IMG/VR virus record: IMGVR_UViG_3300020160_000051 | Span: 1 to 34,407 of that record | DNA length: 34,407 nt | From: a virus | Reading direction: 5' to 3' (one strand) | Part shown: in pieces, positions 16,736 through 22,520 of the stretch | Numbering within the stretch: the first letter of the stretch is position 1 | Layout: each line of letters begins with the position of its first letter | Notes under the pieces: model-generated | Told to the model about the DNA's origin: nothing | Databases searched by the model: none | Seen by the model: only the letters and a program-made list of their open reading frames with translations | Made by a program: the position numbers and the translations under genes

Positions 16736-17186
16736 TGGCGGCCTCCCTCACTTGTTCGTAGGCTGCGATGCAGGCGTTGAGTTGGTTGATGGCGCGGTCG
16801 CCGTCGGCTGCGATTTGAGCAATAAGTTCGAGAGTCGCTCGGTCAGATTCGCTTCCCTCTTGGTTCCCACTTCCGTTGGCAATGGGGGCACCACCAGCGG
16901 CTTGTACGCAACCTGCGGAGGGGAGGCGCACCCGGCCAGCACTGATAAGGCGATTAAGGTCAGACTGCTTTTTAGCGATGGCGTCATTGGCATCTTTCAG
17001 TTCGGTTGATGTGGCGCTGAGTTGTTCATTCAGCTTGTGTTCGGCCTTGCGAATCTCTTCGTTCTTCAGGGCTATCTCCGCCTGCATCTCTTGGTCTCGC
17101 TCCGCAAAACCTGCATGGTGGCCGTAGAAATATGCACTTATGCAGACAGCGAGGGCCCCCAGAATCATCCAAGGGTTCGGCATCAT
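16722..17186 (-). CDS. Rz: Rz-like inner-membrane spanin (i-spanin)
   Basis: A 154-aa protein with one N-terminal transmembrane segment (about residues 5-24) and a periplasmic coiled coil (about 30-85, rich in Glu, Lys, Ala and Asn). The C-terminal region ends with AINQLNACIAAYEQVREAAN, close to the end of classical lambda-type Rz proteins. Spanins link inner and outer membranes and fuse them in the last step of lysis of Gram-negative hosts. AGGAG lies five bases before the ATG, and the start overlaps the holin-candidate stop (ATGA). The gene contains a second ORF, in another frame, for its lipoprotein partner. Confidence 0.85.
   Translation of the reverse strand: MMPNPWMILGALAVCISAYFYGHHAGFAERDQEMQAEIALKNEEIRKAEHKLNEQLSATSTELKDANDAIAKKQSDLNRLISAGRVRLPSAGCVQAAGGAPIANGSGNQEGSESDRATLELIAQIAADGDRAINQLNACIAAYEQVREAANGQR
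16748..16993 (-). CDS. Rz1: Rz1-like outer-membrane lipoprotein spanin nested in Rz
   Basis: An 81-aa protein encoded entirely inside the Rz-like gene in a different reading frame. It has a lipoprotein signal: a basic start, a hydrophobic stretch and the lipobox LAGC with C22 as the lipidated residue. The mature part is Pro/Thr/Ser-rich, a hallmark of Rz1 outer-membrane spanins. Nested Rz1 genes are well known (lambda, T7-like phages). The ribosome-binding site is weak, and two closely spaced in-frame ATGs (16993 and 16987) are possible starts. With Rz it would span the periplasm. Confidence 0.85.
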   Translation of the reverse strand: MPMTPSLKSSLTLIALSVLAGCASPPQVAYKPLVVPPLPTEVGTKREANLTERLSNLLLKSQPTATAPSTNSTPASQPTNK

Positions 17187-17701
17187 GCTGACTCCTGCTT
17201 GGCTGCTGCGCGTTCATGTGCAATCTCCTCTTTGGAGGGGTCGATGAAATCCGCAGGAGTCGTTGGAGGAGGTGGCGCACGCCACTCTTCGTCCAGAGCT
17301 GGATTGGTGAAACCGTTGAAGTTGAAGTCGAACATGCCCGATTTAGCCGCAGGCGCTTGGGCTACGCTAGGCGCTACGGCTTGGGGCTGTGGGGATGGAG
17401 GGGTCGGTGTGGGTTGTGAGGACGCCATCTTCTCAGCGACTGCCTGCACACCTTTGCGGCTCATCACGCCACCGATGCCACCCACGACGAGCAACACGAT
17501 GTCATTGAGCATCTTGGCAAAGGCTTGGTCCATGGGTGCCATGGATTTGAGCGGCTGGGTCACGAAGGCCAAGCTGTAGAGCATGAACATGACGATGCCC
17601 GCCAGAATGAACGTGACAACGACTACGACGAAGCCCCAGATGCGGACTTCAAATTCTTCAGCGGTCAGAAGACGCGGCTGGTGTTGGTGCTTGTTGAACA
17701 A
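17183..17701 (-). CDS. Holin candidate with two transmembrane segments
   Basis: A 172-aa protein starting at TTG with a good GGAG seven bases upstream. The next in-frame ATG falls inside the first membrane segment, so TTG is the sensible start. Strong transmembrane segments lie at about 22-47 (Val-rich) and 65-80, and a long Pro/Gln/Ala-rich soluble tail follows. Two membrane segments directly upstream of spanin and endolysin genes fit a class II-type holin, which would open the inner membrane for the signal-less endolysin. The 90-residue tail is longer than in typical holins. The role is inferred from topology and context. Confidence 0.65.
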   Translation of the reverse strand: MFNKHQHQPRLLTAEEFEVRIWGFVVVVVTFILAGIVMFMLYSLAFVTQPLKSMAPMDQAFAKMLNDIVLLVVGGIGGVMSRKGVQAVAEKMASSQPTPTPPSPQPQAVAPSVAQAPAAKSGMFDFNFNGFTNPALDEEWRAPPPPTTPADFIDPSKEEIAHERAAAKQESA

Positions 17702-17876
17702 TTTGCTTCTCCAAAACAGGGGCTACGAGGTAATCTGGACAATCCTGCGTGAACAGGCAGTCAGGGCGTTGACAGCGCTTTTGGTTCCAGTTTGCCGGGT
17801 CTTGGCAATGATACCTGTAGCGCTCTTCACATCCCATCAGGGTTGCGAGTAGGCTTAGTAACAGTAGCTTTTTCAT
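17658..17876 (-). CDS. Small cysteine-rich lipoprotein
   Basis: A 72-aa protein with a clear lipoprotein signal: MKK, a Leu-rich core and the lipobox LMGC with C16 lipidated. The mature chain has four more cysteines (C24, C35, C40, C46) in a CQDPANW...CQRPDC...DCPDYL arrangement, which could form two disulfides in the periplasm. The tail is Pro/Ala/Ser-rich. AAAGGAG lies just before the ATG. It overlaps the 109-aa membrane protein by 50 bases upstream and the holin candidate by 44 bases downstream. It could be an outer-membrane spanin-type partner of the 109-aa protein or an unrelated lysis or exclusion lipoprotein. Confidence 0.75.
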   Translation of the reverse strand: MKKLLLLSLLATLMGCEERYRYHCQDPANWNQKRCQRPDCLFTQDCPDYLVAPVLEKQIVQQAPTPAASSDR

Positions 17877-18156
17877 TTTGCTCCTTTAGCTGCTCTTTCA
17901 ATTTGTTCAGCTGACGCAGCTCGCGCCGCACATCAGCTTTCATCTTCTCAGTCTCAACCAGCACAAGCAAGGACATCGGCAGCGCCAGAAACAGCACCAA
18001 GCTCAGGATTACAACAGCGACGATAAACCATCGGGTGTCTTCACGAGCCATGCGAGCGATAGCACTATGCCCCACATCCATAGAACCATTACCAGCACCG
18101 CCACTGCCGTTAGCGTTCGGTCGATTCGATGATGTTTGAGAAGCTCTCGTTGCCAT
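17827..18156 (-). CDS. Single-TM coiled-coil membrane protein (second spanin-like)
   Basis: A 109-aa protein with a Ser/Asn/Gly-rich N-terminus, one strong transmembrane segment (about 43-67) and a charged coiled coil (about 70-97, heptad-like Leu spacing with Lys, Glu and Arg). This is the general topology of an i-spanin, and the next gene encodes a lipoprotein. The first 148 bases overlap the end of the 264-aa gene in another frame. The ribosome-binding site is weak, and later Met codons (26, 36) could be the real start. Either would keep the membrane segment and reduce the overlap. The spanin-like role is inference. Confidence 0.65.
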   Translation of the reverse strand: MATRASQTSSNRPNANGSGGAGNGSMDVGHSAIARMAREDTRWFIVAVVILSLVLFLALPMSLLVLVETEKMKADVRRELRQLNKLKEQLKEQNEKATVTKPTRNPDGM

Positions 18157-18803
18157 GCTTTGTCTCTTTCGTTCCTAGCCTTGACTGCACGAGCCACCTC
18201 TTGCGCCTCAACAATTTCATCATACTTCACGAGGAAGTCTTCGTACATCGCACCAAGCCCCAACTCACGCGGCGTGCCATAGATCATGGCCTGCTTTAGC
18301 TGCGCTGCAAGCTGGTTCATTTGCCACTGAATCTCAATGCGGTCAATCGCGCTGTCTGCAACTTTGTCAGTCACCAGTGACTGCTCTTCGAGTTCTTGGC
18401 AGTGGGCCTTCAAAGCCCGCATGGCCTCGAAGTAGACCTTCAGGTTTTCGCAGATTTCGTGGACTGACCGCGCTTGGTACTCTTCGTAGCTGAGTTCGGG
18501 CTCCGCTTGACGCTTTTGTTTTTTACCACTTTTGGTGGTGTCGGCGACACTGGTGTCGTCGAGTTGTTTGGTTGGTTGAACGACAGGGCGTTCGACAGGT
18601 TTTGGAGCCGTTCCGAGTAGACCTTGAATCCATCCCCAGATTCCGGTGACTTCTTTGTAGATGGCTTTGGCGTCGGCGACTCCACCTTCGATTTGCTTTT
18701 TGAACTTGCCAATTTCAGCTTTACCTTCTTTGAGCATTTGGCAACCAGCGCTGATAGCGCTGACCGCACTTTGGGCCATGAGAAGGAGGCTGATGGGGTC
18801 CAC
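18009..18803 (-). CDS. Lysis-region protein with C-terminal membrane anchor
   Basis: A 264-aa protein. Residues 1-65 are a helical Ala/Ile/Lys segment (MDPISLLLMAQSAVSAISAG...). A charged linker (about 66-105) follows, then a long helical region (about 105-225). One transmembrane segment at about 231-254 precedes a short tail. The start is GTG, reached from the TAA of the 68-aa gene (TAATGTG), and no clear ribosome-binding site is seen, so coupling is likely. Proteins with this N-terminus are familiar to me from podovirus lysis or tail regions, but I do not know a function. It might be a tail-anchored lysis regulator or a virion membrane protein. Confidence 0.65.
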   Translation of the reverse strand: MDPISLLLMAQSAVSAISAGCQMLKEGKAEIGKFKKQIEGGVADAKAIYKEVTGIWGWIQGLLGTAPKPVERPVVQPTKQLDDTSVADTTKSGKKQKRQAEPELSYEEYQARSVHEICENLKVYFEAMRALKAHCQELEEQSLVTDKVADSAIDRIEIQWQMNQLAAQLKQAMIYGTPRELGLGAMYEDFLVKYDEIVEAQEVARAVKARNERDKAWQRELLKHHRIDRTLTAVAVLVMVLWMWGIVLSLAWLVKTPDGLSSLL

Positions 18804-18804
18804 A

Positions 18805-19011
18805 TTACAGGCCGATCAATCGCTTGAAGAACTCAGCGGCAGCCCCGGGGCCGAGAAGCACAGCGGCCAGCACCGCGTAGATGAGGTACTGCATCCTGTC
18901 CATGCGCTCTGCGCCCTTGTCGAGACGGTCAGTGATGGTCTCATAGCGCTGTGCGCACACGGCTTCGTGCGTGTCCAAACGCGCCGCTGTTACTGAAATT
19001 GTGTCTGTCAT
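18805..19011 (-). CDS. Small single-TM protein, holin/hemolysin XhlA-like topology
   Basis: A 68-aa protein with a charged amphipathic N-terminal helix (about 1-40) and a single C-terminal membrane segment (about 42-58), ending FFKRLIGL. This is the topology of XhlA-like and small accessory holin proteins. GAGG, nine bases before the ATG, overlaps the stop of the glycine-rich fibre gene. Its own stop is shared with the start of the next gene. As the first gene of the lysis cassette it may be a holin, an antiholin or a membrane adaptor, and the sequence does not decide which. Confidence 0.6.
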   Translation of the reverse strand: MTDTISVTAARLDTHEAVCAQRYETITDRLDKGAERMDRMQYLIYAVLAAVLLGPGAAAEFFKRLIGL

Positions 19012-19019
19012 GAATTACC

Positions 19020-20060
19020 TCAAACTGCATATCGAATAATGACGATGCCTGAACCGCCGTTGCCTGCGCTAAATCCATAGGCTCCGCCGCCGTTATACCC
19101 CGCACCGCCGCCACCGCCGCCAGTATTGGCAGTGCCAGCTACAGCGTTGCTTTGGTAGTTCTGACCGCCACCACCACGCCCGCCACCGCCGGAGCTACCA
19201 GCGCCTGCGTACTGTGTGCTGTATGCGCCGCTATACGAAGCACCGCCACCGCCACCGCCAGCGTAGTAGCCGCTATCTCCAGTAGAAGTTGCAGACGCCC
19301 AAGCGGAATGTGCGTTGGACCCAGCCCCACCCGAACCTGCGGTTGTCCCGGCGTTACCTCCCGCCGCGCCTTTGCCGCCACCGCCACCGCCTGTGTAGAT
19401 ATTGGTGGGGGTGTATTGGTAGCCAGTTCCACCGGCGTTGCCCTGCCCAGAGGTTCCGGCACCACCTGACTGCGAGGTATAAGAGCCACCCCCGCCACTT
19501 CCGCCCGATGCAGCAGCGGTGTCTGAGTGACCGCCTCGACCGCCGCCAACAGCAGAAGCACCAAACGCAGAACTGTTGACCCCGCTGGTGCCAAGCGTGT
19601 GCCCAGCGACAGTACCTCCAGCACCAACGATAACGTCGTAGGAGCCGATAAACGCACTAATCGTGCCGGTAATATACCCACCAGCCCCGCCGCCGCCGCC
19701 GTAACCGCCACCAGCGCCACCACCAGCAATAATTAAATACTCAACAGATTTGCTTCCACCAACCACTTGAAATGTGCCAGACTGTGTGAAAACATGGTAA
19801 CGATACCCGCCAGATTCGACACTGGAGTTGCCACCAATAGCAGCAAACGCGCCGATACCAACCCACTGCGAAGTTGCGGCGTCGTAATACTCAATATACC
19901 CAGTGGTAGTGTTCTTGCGAATCATCGAACCATTAGGCGAGCCGGGGCGCTGCGCAGTCGTGCCGGAAGGCAAACCGAAATACCCAGTAGACGTGTTCGC
20001 CTTGTCGCTCACCGCTGAGGGAACGATGTTCATGCTGGCGAGTTCTCGTGCTTTACTCAT
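19020..20060 (-). CDS. Glycine-rich tail adhesin, paralogue C (short)
   Basis: A 346-aa protein. It starts almost directly with the shared fibre module (TTAQRP at 34-39, then YIEYYDAATSQW at 55-66) and lacks the long N-terminal attachment domain of its two paralogues. A GGYRYHVFTQSGTF segment leads into a glycine-rich domain (about 113-335), which closes with GIVIIRYAV. Runs of glycine broken by Ser, Ala, Asn and Tyr resemble the polyglycine-II-helix adhesins of T4-like gp38 type. It probably binds the host surface, and AAGGAAG precedes the ATG. It may work as a tip protein on another fibre, because an attachment domain is missing. Confidence 0.65.
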   Translation of the reverse strand: MSKARELASMNIVPSAVSDKANTSTGYFGLPSGTTAQRPGSPNGSMIRKNTTTGYIEYYDAATSQWVGIGAFAAIGGNSSVESGGYRYHVFTQSGTFQVVGGSKSVEYLIIAGGGAGGGYGGGGGAGGYITGTISAFIGSYDVIVGAGGTVAGHTLGTSGVNSSAFGASAVGGGRGGHSDTAAASGGSGGGGSYTSQSGGAGTSGQGNAGGTGYQYTPTNIYTGGGGGGKGAAGGNAGTTAGSGGAGSNAHSAWASATSTGDSGYYAGGGGGGASYSGAYSTQYAGAGSSGGGGRGGGGQNYQSNAVAGTANTGGGGGGAGYNGGGAYGFSAGNGGSGIVIIRYAV

Positions 20061-20069
20061 GTTTCTTCC

Positions 20070-21368
20070 TTACGCGGTGAATGTGCCAGATGTGGTGAAT
20101 GTGTGGTATGTGTAGCCGCCAGAGCTCGACACTGTGCCGCCAGTACCGCGTTGCGAACCTGTGTAGCGCACAATTACTACGCCTGAGCCGCCATTACCAC
20201 CGATCGTTGACGCACCATAGCCGTTACCGCCGCCACCGCCGCCACCTGTGTTACCTGTTGCGTTAGCCGGCGCGCCATTAAGGTTTGCTCCTGCACCACC
20301 ACCACCCGCTCCTGCGGCTCCGCCGGTCCCTTGATATGCGCCACCGCCACCGCCACCGCCGTAGTTGTTGCCCGCCCAAGTAATGCCGGTACCGCCAGCG
20401 CCGCCGTTGTTTCCATTACCAACGTTTCCAGCGCCGCCAGCGCCGCCGCCGCCGCCGCCGCCATACGTCGCGCCAGATGCGCCAGCGTAACCTTGCCCGG
20501 ATGTTCCTGCGCCGGCAGTCGAGGAGTACCCAGATGCACCACCACCAGAACCTCCAGAAAGCCCGGGCGATGTAGATGACTCATATGAACCGCCGCCTCC
20601 GCCACCCAAGCACGTAGTCGTCAAGAATGAACTGTTAATACCATTCGACCCGCGTGTCGATTGGCCGGCTCCGCCAGCACCTCCGCCACCAACAACCGCC
20701 GATAACTGCGTTGTGGGGACCACTAAAAACCCGGAGACTTGTACTGCCCCTCCAGCACCGCCGCCGCCGCCCATATACCTACCGCCGCCACCGCCACCGC
20801 CAGCAACAACAAGGTACTCGATTGAGTACGGTACAGCCAACTGGAGCCACGCTCCCCCGTTGTAGTATTCGGGGAACCCGATTTCGGTATTGAATCGAGT
20901 CATGCCCGCACTAGGCGAAGCAGGACGCTGCGCAGTCGTGCCAGACGGTAAATCAAAATATCCAGTGGACGTATTCTCTTGGTCGCTCACAGCCGTTGGG
21001 CTGGGTGCTGTCACTGTCTGCCAAGTGTTGTCGTCGCGCAAGAACTTGCTGCCGTTGGGCGTGCCAGTGGGCTTGAGTGGGAATTTTGCATCAGCTTCGC
21101 TTTTGCGATACGTGTCGATCAAGCTAACAGGCCAGTAGGCCACAGCGCGGAGTTCATCGGCTTCAGCAGCCGCTACGGTAAGCGTGACTGTTGTACCGTT
21201 GGTAGCCACGAAGTCAGTAGACAGCAAGCTAACGCCGTTGAGCTCGACATCAATGTAGCCGGGCACATACCCACCGACGATGGTGAACGCGGTCTGGCCT
21301 GCTGTTGCAACCAGCTCACTGACCGTACGAACGGTTTGTCCAAATGGGGGTACGCCTACGTAACTCAT
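20070..21368 (-). CDS. Glycine-rich tail adhesin, paralogue B
   Basis: A 432-aa protein. Residues 1-85 form a beta-rich N-terminal domain (YIDVELNGVSLLSTDFVATNGTTVTLT) typical of fibre attachment modules. NGSKFLRDDNTWQTV at 105-119 is a common fibre linker, and the shared TTAQRP module is at 144-149. A glycine-rich domain (about 190-400) ends in VVIVRYTGS. A short extra tail (about 414-432) repeats the YHTFTTSGTF segment that precedes the glycine domain in paralogues A and C, so the protein ends at the beginning of another unit. The ATG overlaps the stop of the preceding 92-aa gene (ATGA). A receptor-binding fibre role is likely. Confidence 0.65.
   Translation of the reverse strand: MSYVGVPPFGQTVRTVSELVATAGQTAFTIVGGYVPGYIDVELNGVSLLSTDFVATNGTTVTLTVAAAEADELRAVAYWPVSLIDTYRKSEADAKFPLKPTGTPNGSKFLRDDNTWQTVTAPSPTAVSDQENTSTGYFDLPSGTTAQRPASPSAGMTRFNTEIGFPEYYNGGAWLQLAVPYSIEYLVVAGGGGGGGRYMGGGGGAGGAVQVSGFLVVPTTQLSAVVGGGGAGGAGQSTRGSNGINSSFLTTTCLGGGGGGSYESSTSPGLSGGSGGGASGYSSTAGAGTSGQGYAGASGATYGGGGGGGAGGAGNVGNGNNGGAGGTGITWAGNNYGGGGGGGAYQGTGGAAGAGGGGAGANLNGAPANATGNTGGGGGGGNGYGASTIGGNGGSGVVIVRYTGSQRGTGGTVSSSGGYTYHTFTTSGTFTA
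20440..20462 (-). repeat. GCC/GGC trinucleotide run inside glycine-rich adhesin B
   Basis: An almost perfect GCC run on the plus strand (GGC codons on the coding strand) encodes an uninterrupted glycine tract. Tracts of this kind are prone to slippage, and loss or gain of three bases keeps the frame. Similar shorter runs occur in the two neighbouring glycine-rich genes. Confidence 0.8.
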
Positions 21369-21643
21369 GCTTGGCTTTCAGGTTTTGGATATTTGGTCTT
21401 GACAGCTTGAACTGTAGCAAGCATTTCCGCCGCAGCAGCGCCGCCTTTCCATAAAGCGTCTAACTGATCGCCGATGGGTGGATACTCAACTGCGCGTTGT
21501 GCCTTGTATGCGTTTGGGTCAACCCAGGCACTGACTGCATCCATGTCAATTTCGACTCGGTTGCCGTGTGCGTCGAACGCGCCAGCCGCGTCGTCAACAG
21601 ACACCACGCTTGGGTACAGTGCGTAAATAGCTGCGTGGTTCAT
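21365..21643 (-). CDS. Small tail protein, assembly-chaperone-like motif
   Basis: A 92-aa protein whose C-terminal half reads EYPPIGDQLDALWKGG...M..VQAVKTKYPKP. I recognise this pattern from many phage tail-fibre-adjacent proteins, but no function is firmly established. The first half is mixed and acidic. There is no signal or membrane segment. It overlaps the neighbouring genes by four bases on both sides (ATGA), so it is tightly coupled to the beta-rich protein before it and to glycine-rich adhesin B after it. A tail-fibre assembly or chaperone role is a reasonable guess from position only. Confidence 0.65.
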   Translation of the reverse strand: MNHAAIYALYPSVVSVDDAAGAFDAHGNRVEIDMDAVSAWVDPNAYKAQRAVEYPPIGDQLDALWKGGAAAAEMLATVQAVKTKYPKPESQA

Positions 21644-22149
21644 GCTGCAATCTCCATAACTGTAATGGTGGACGCTCCGCCGATAACTAAGTCTGAAATA
21701 CGTCGGTTGATTCCAACTGCACCTGTGCTTGTTCCAGCAAATATTTGAACCTTGTACGTCGTCGCCGATGCAGTATTCGGCGAATCAAGAAACGTCAATG
21801 GTAAGGTTAAATAGAGGTTACTGCTACCAAGGTACATGCCAGCCGACGAGTTGAAACTGCCACCAGCAGTGCTTACGTTGAGAGGTGTTGAGTTCCTGAC
21901 GATATTCGCGTATGTCGCGGAGTTCACATCAGAGCCGCAAAAAAGCTGAACCACAACTAACATTTTGCTGGTCGAACTTGTTGGGGTGATTGACACAGAC
22001 AGACCAGTCACATCAACTGGGCTCGTACTCGATGTGGAAAACGCATTAACCTTTGTTGCGCTCACAACTTGCAGCACAGCCCCAGCGCCGAAGTTACTTC
22101 GGGCTGCACCTAATGCAAGCGCGTCTGCTGGAACTTTGCTTAACGGCAT
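21640..22149 (-). CDS. Beta-rich fibre-associated protein
   Basis: A 169-aa Ser/Thr/Val-rich protein that starts with MPLSKVPADAL, a fibre-like opening. The remainder looks like a beta-sandwich (VVSATKVNAFSTSS, LSVSITPTSSTSKMLVVVQ), a pattern found in phage proteins with a jelly-roll or fibre-head domain. There is no catalytic motif, signal or membrane segment. Start and stop overlap its neighbours (TAATG upstream, ATGA downstream). It is probably a minor tail fibre head or decoration component. I do not recognise a specific family. Confidence 0.6.
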   Translation of the reverse strand: MPLSKVPADALALGAARSNFGAGAVLQVVSATKVNAFSTSSTSPVDVTGLSVSITPTSSTSKMLVVVQLFCGSDVNSATYANIVRNSTPLNVSTAGGSFNSSAGMYLGSSNLYLTLPLTFLDSPNTASATTYKVQIFAGTSTGAVGINRRISDLVIGGASTITVMEIAA

Positions 22150-22508
22150 TACTGACCGCCTTCCTCGACTTCAACCCATGAAGTTGTTGCCTCGTCCCAT
22201 GTGTAGCGCTTGCCGTCAGTTGGGTAAGCAGTTGGGGCATCCCACAGGCAGGTGTCTTCGTTCAACACCCAGCTCGCGAATGGCTTTGGTGGGATGAACG
22301 CGTCGCGTGTGCGGTCGTAGGTGAAGCCGATGCCTGCGTAATTTTTACGCAGTGGCTCGCCGCCAGTAGCGTGAACACCGCCATGGGTGTTGTAGCTGGT
22401 CTGAATCCACTCGCCGGGGCTCGTGTCTACGAACGTCTCGAAGAACTCAGCCTCCGCGACGATAACTTGGGTGACGATACCGTCTTGAACTTTTGCAAAA
22501 TGTGCCAT
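22149..22508 (-). CDS. Small conserved-type phage tail protein (PPKPFASW)
   Basis: A 119-aa protein with the recurrent phage pattern AHFAKVQDGIVTQVIVAE at the start, a middle RKNYAGIGFTYD segment and PPKPFASWVLNEDTCLWDAP near the end. I know this arrangement from many marine and freshwater phages, where it lies beside fibre genes. Its function is unknown to me. It is rich in Trp and Tyr, soluble and without a signal. AGGAG lies nine bases upstream of the ATG. Its stop overlaps the next ATG by one base. A host-contact or fibre accessory role is inference from location. Confidence 0.7.
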   Translation of the reverse strand: MAHFAKVQDGIVTQVIVAEAEFFETFVDTSPGEWIQTSYNTHGGVHATGGEPLRKNYAGIGFTYDRTRDAFIPPKPFASWVLNEDTCLWDAPTAYPTDGKRYTWDEATTSWVEVEEGGQ

Positions 22509-22520
22509 GTTTAATTTCTC

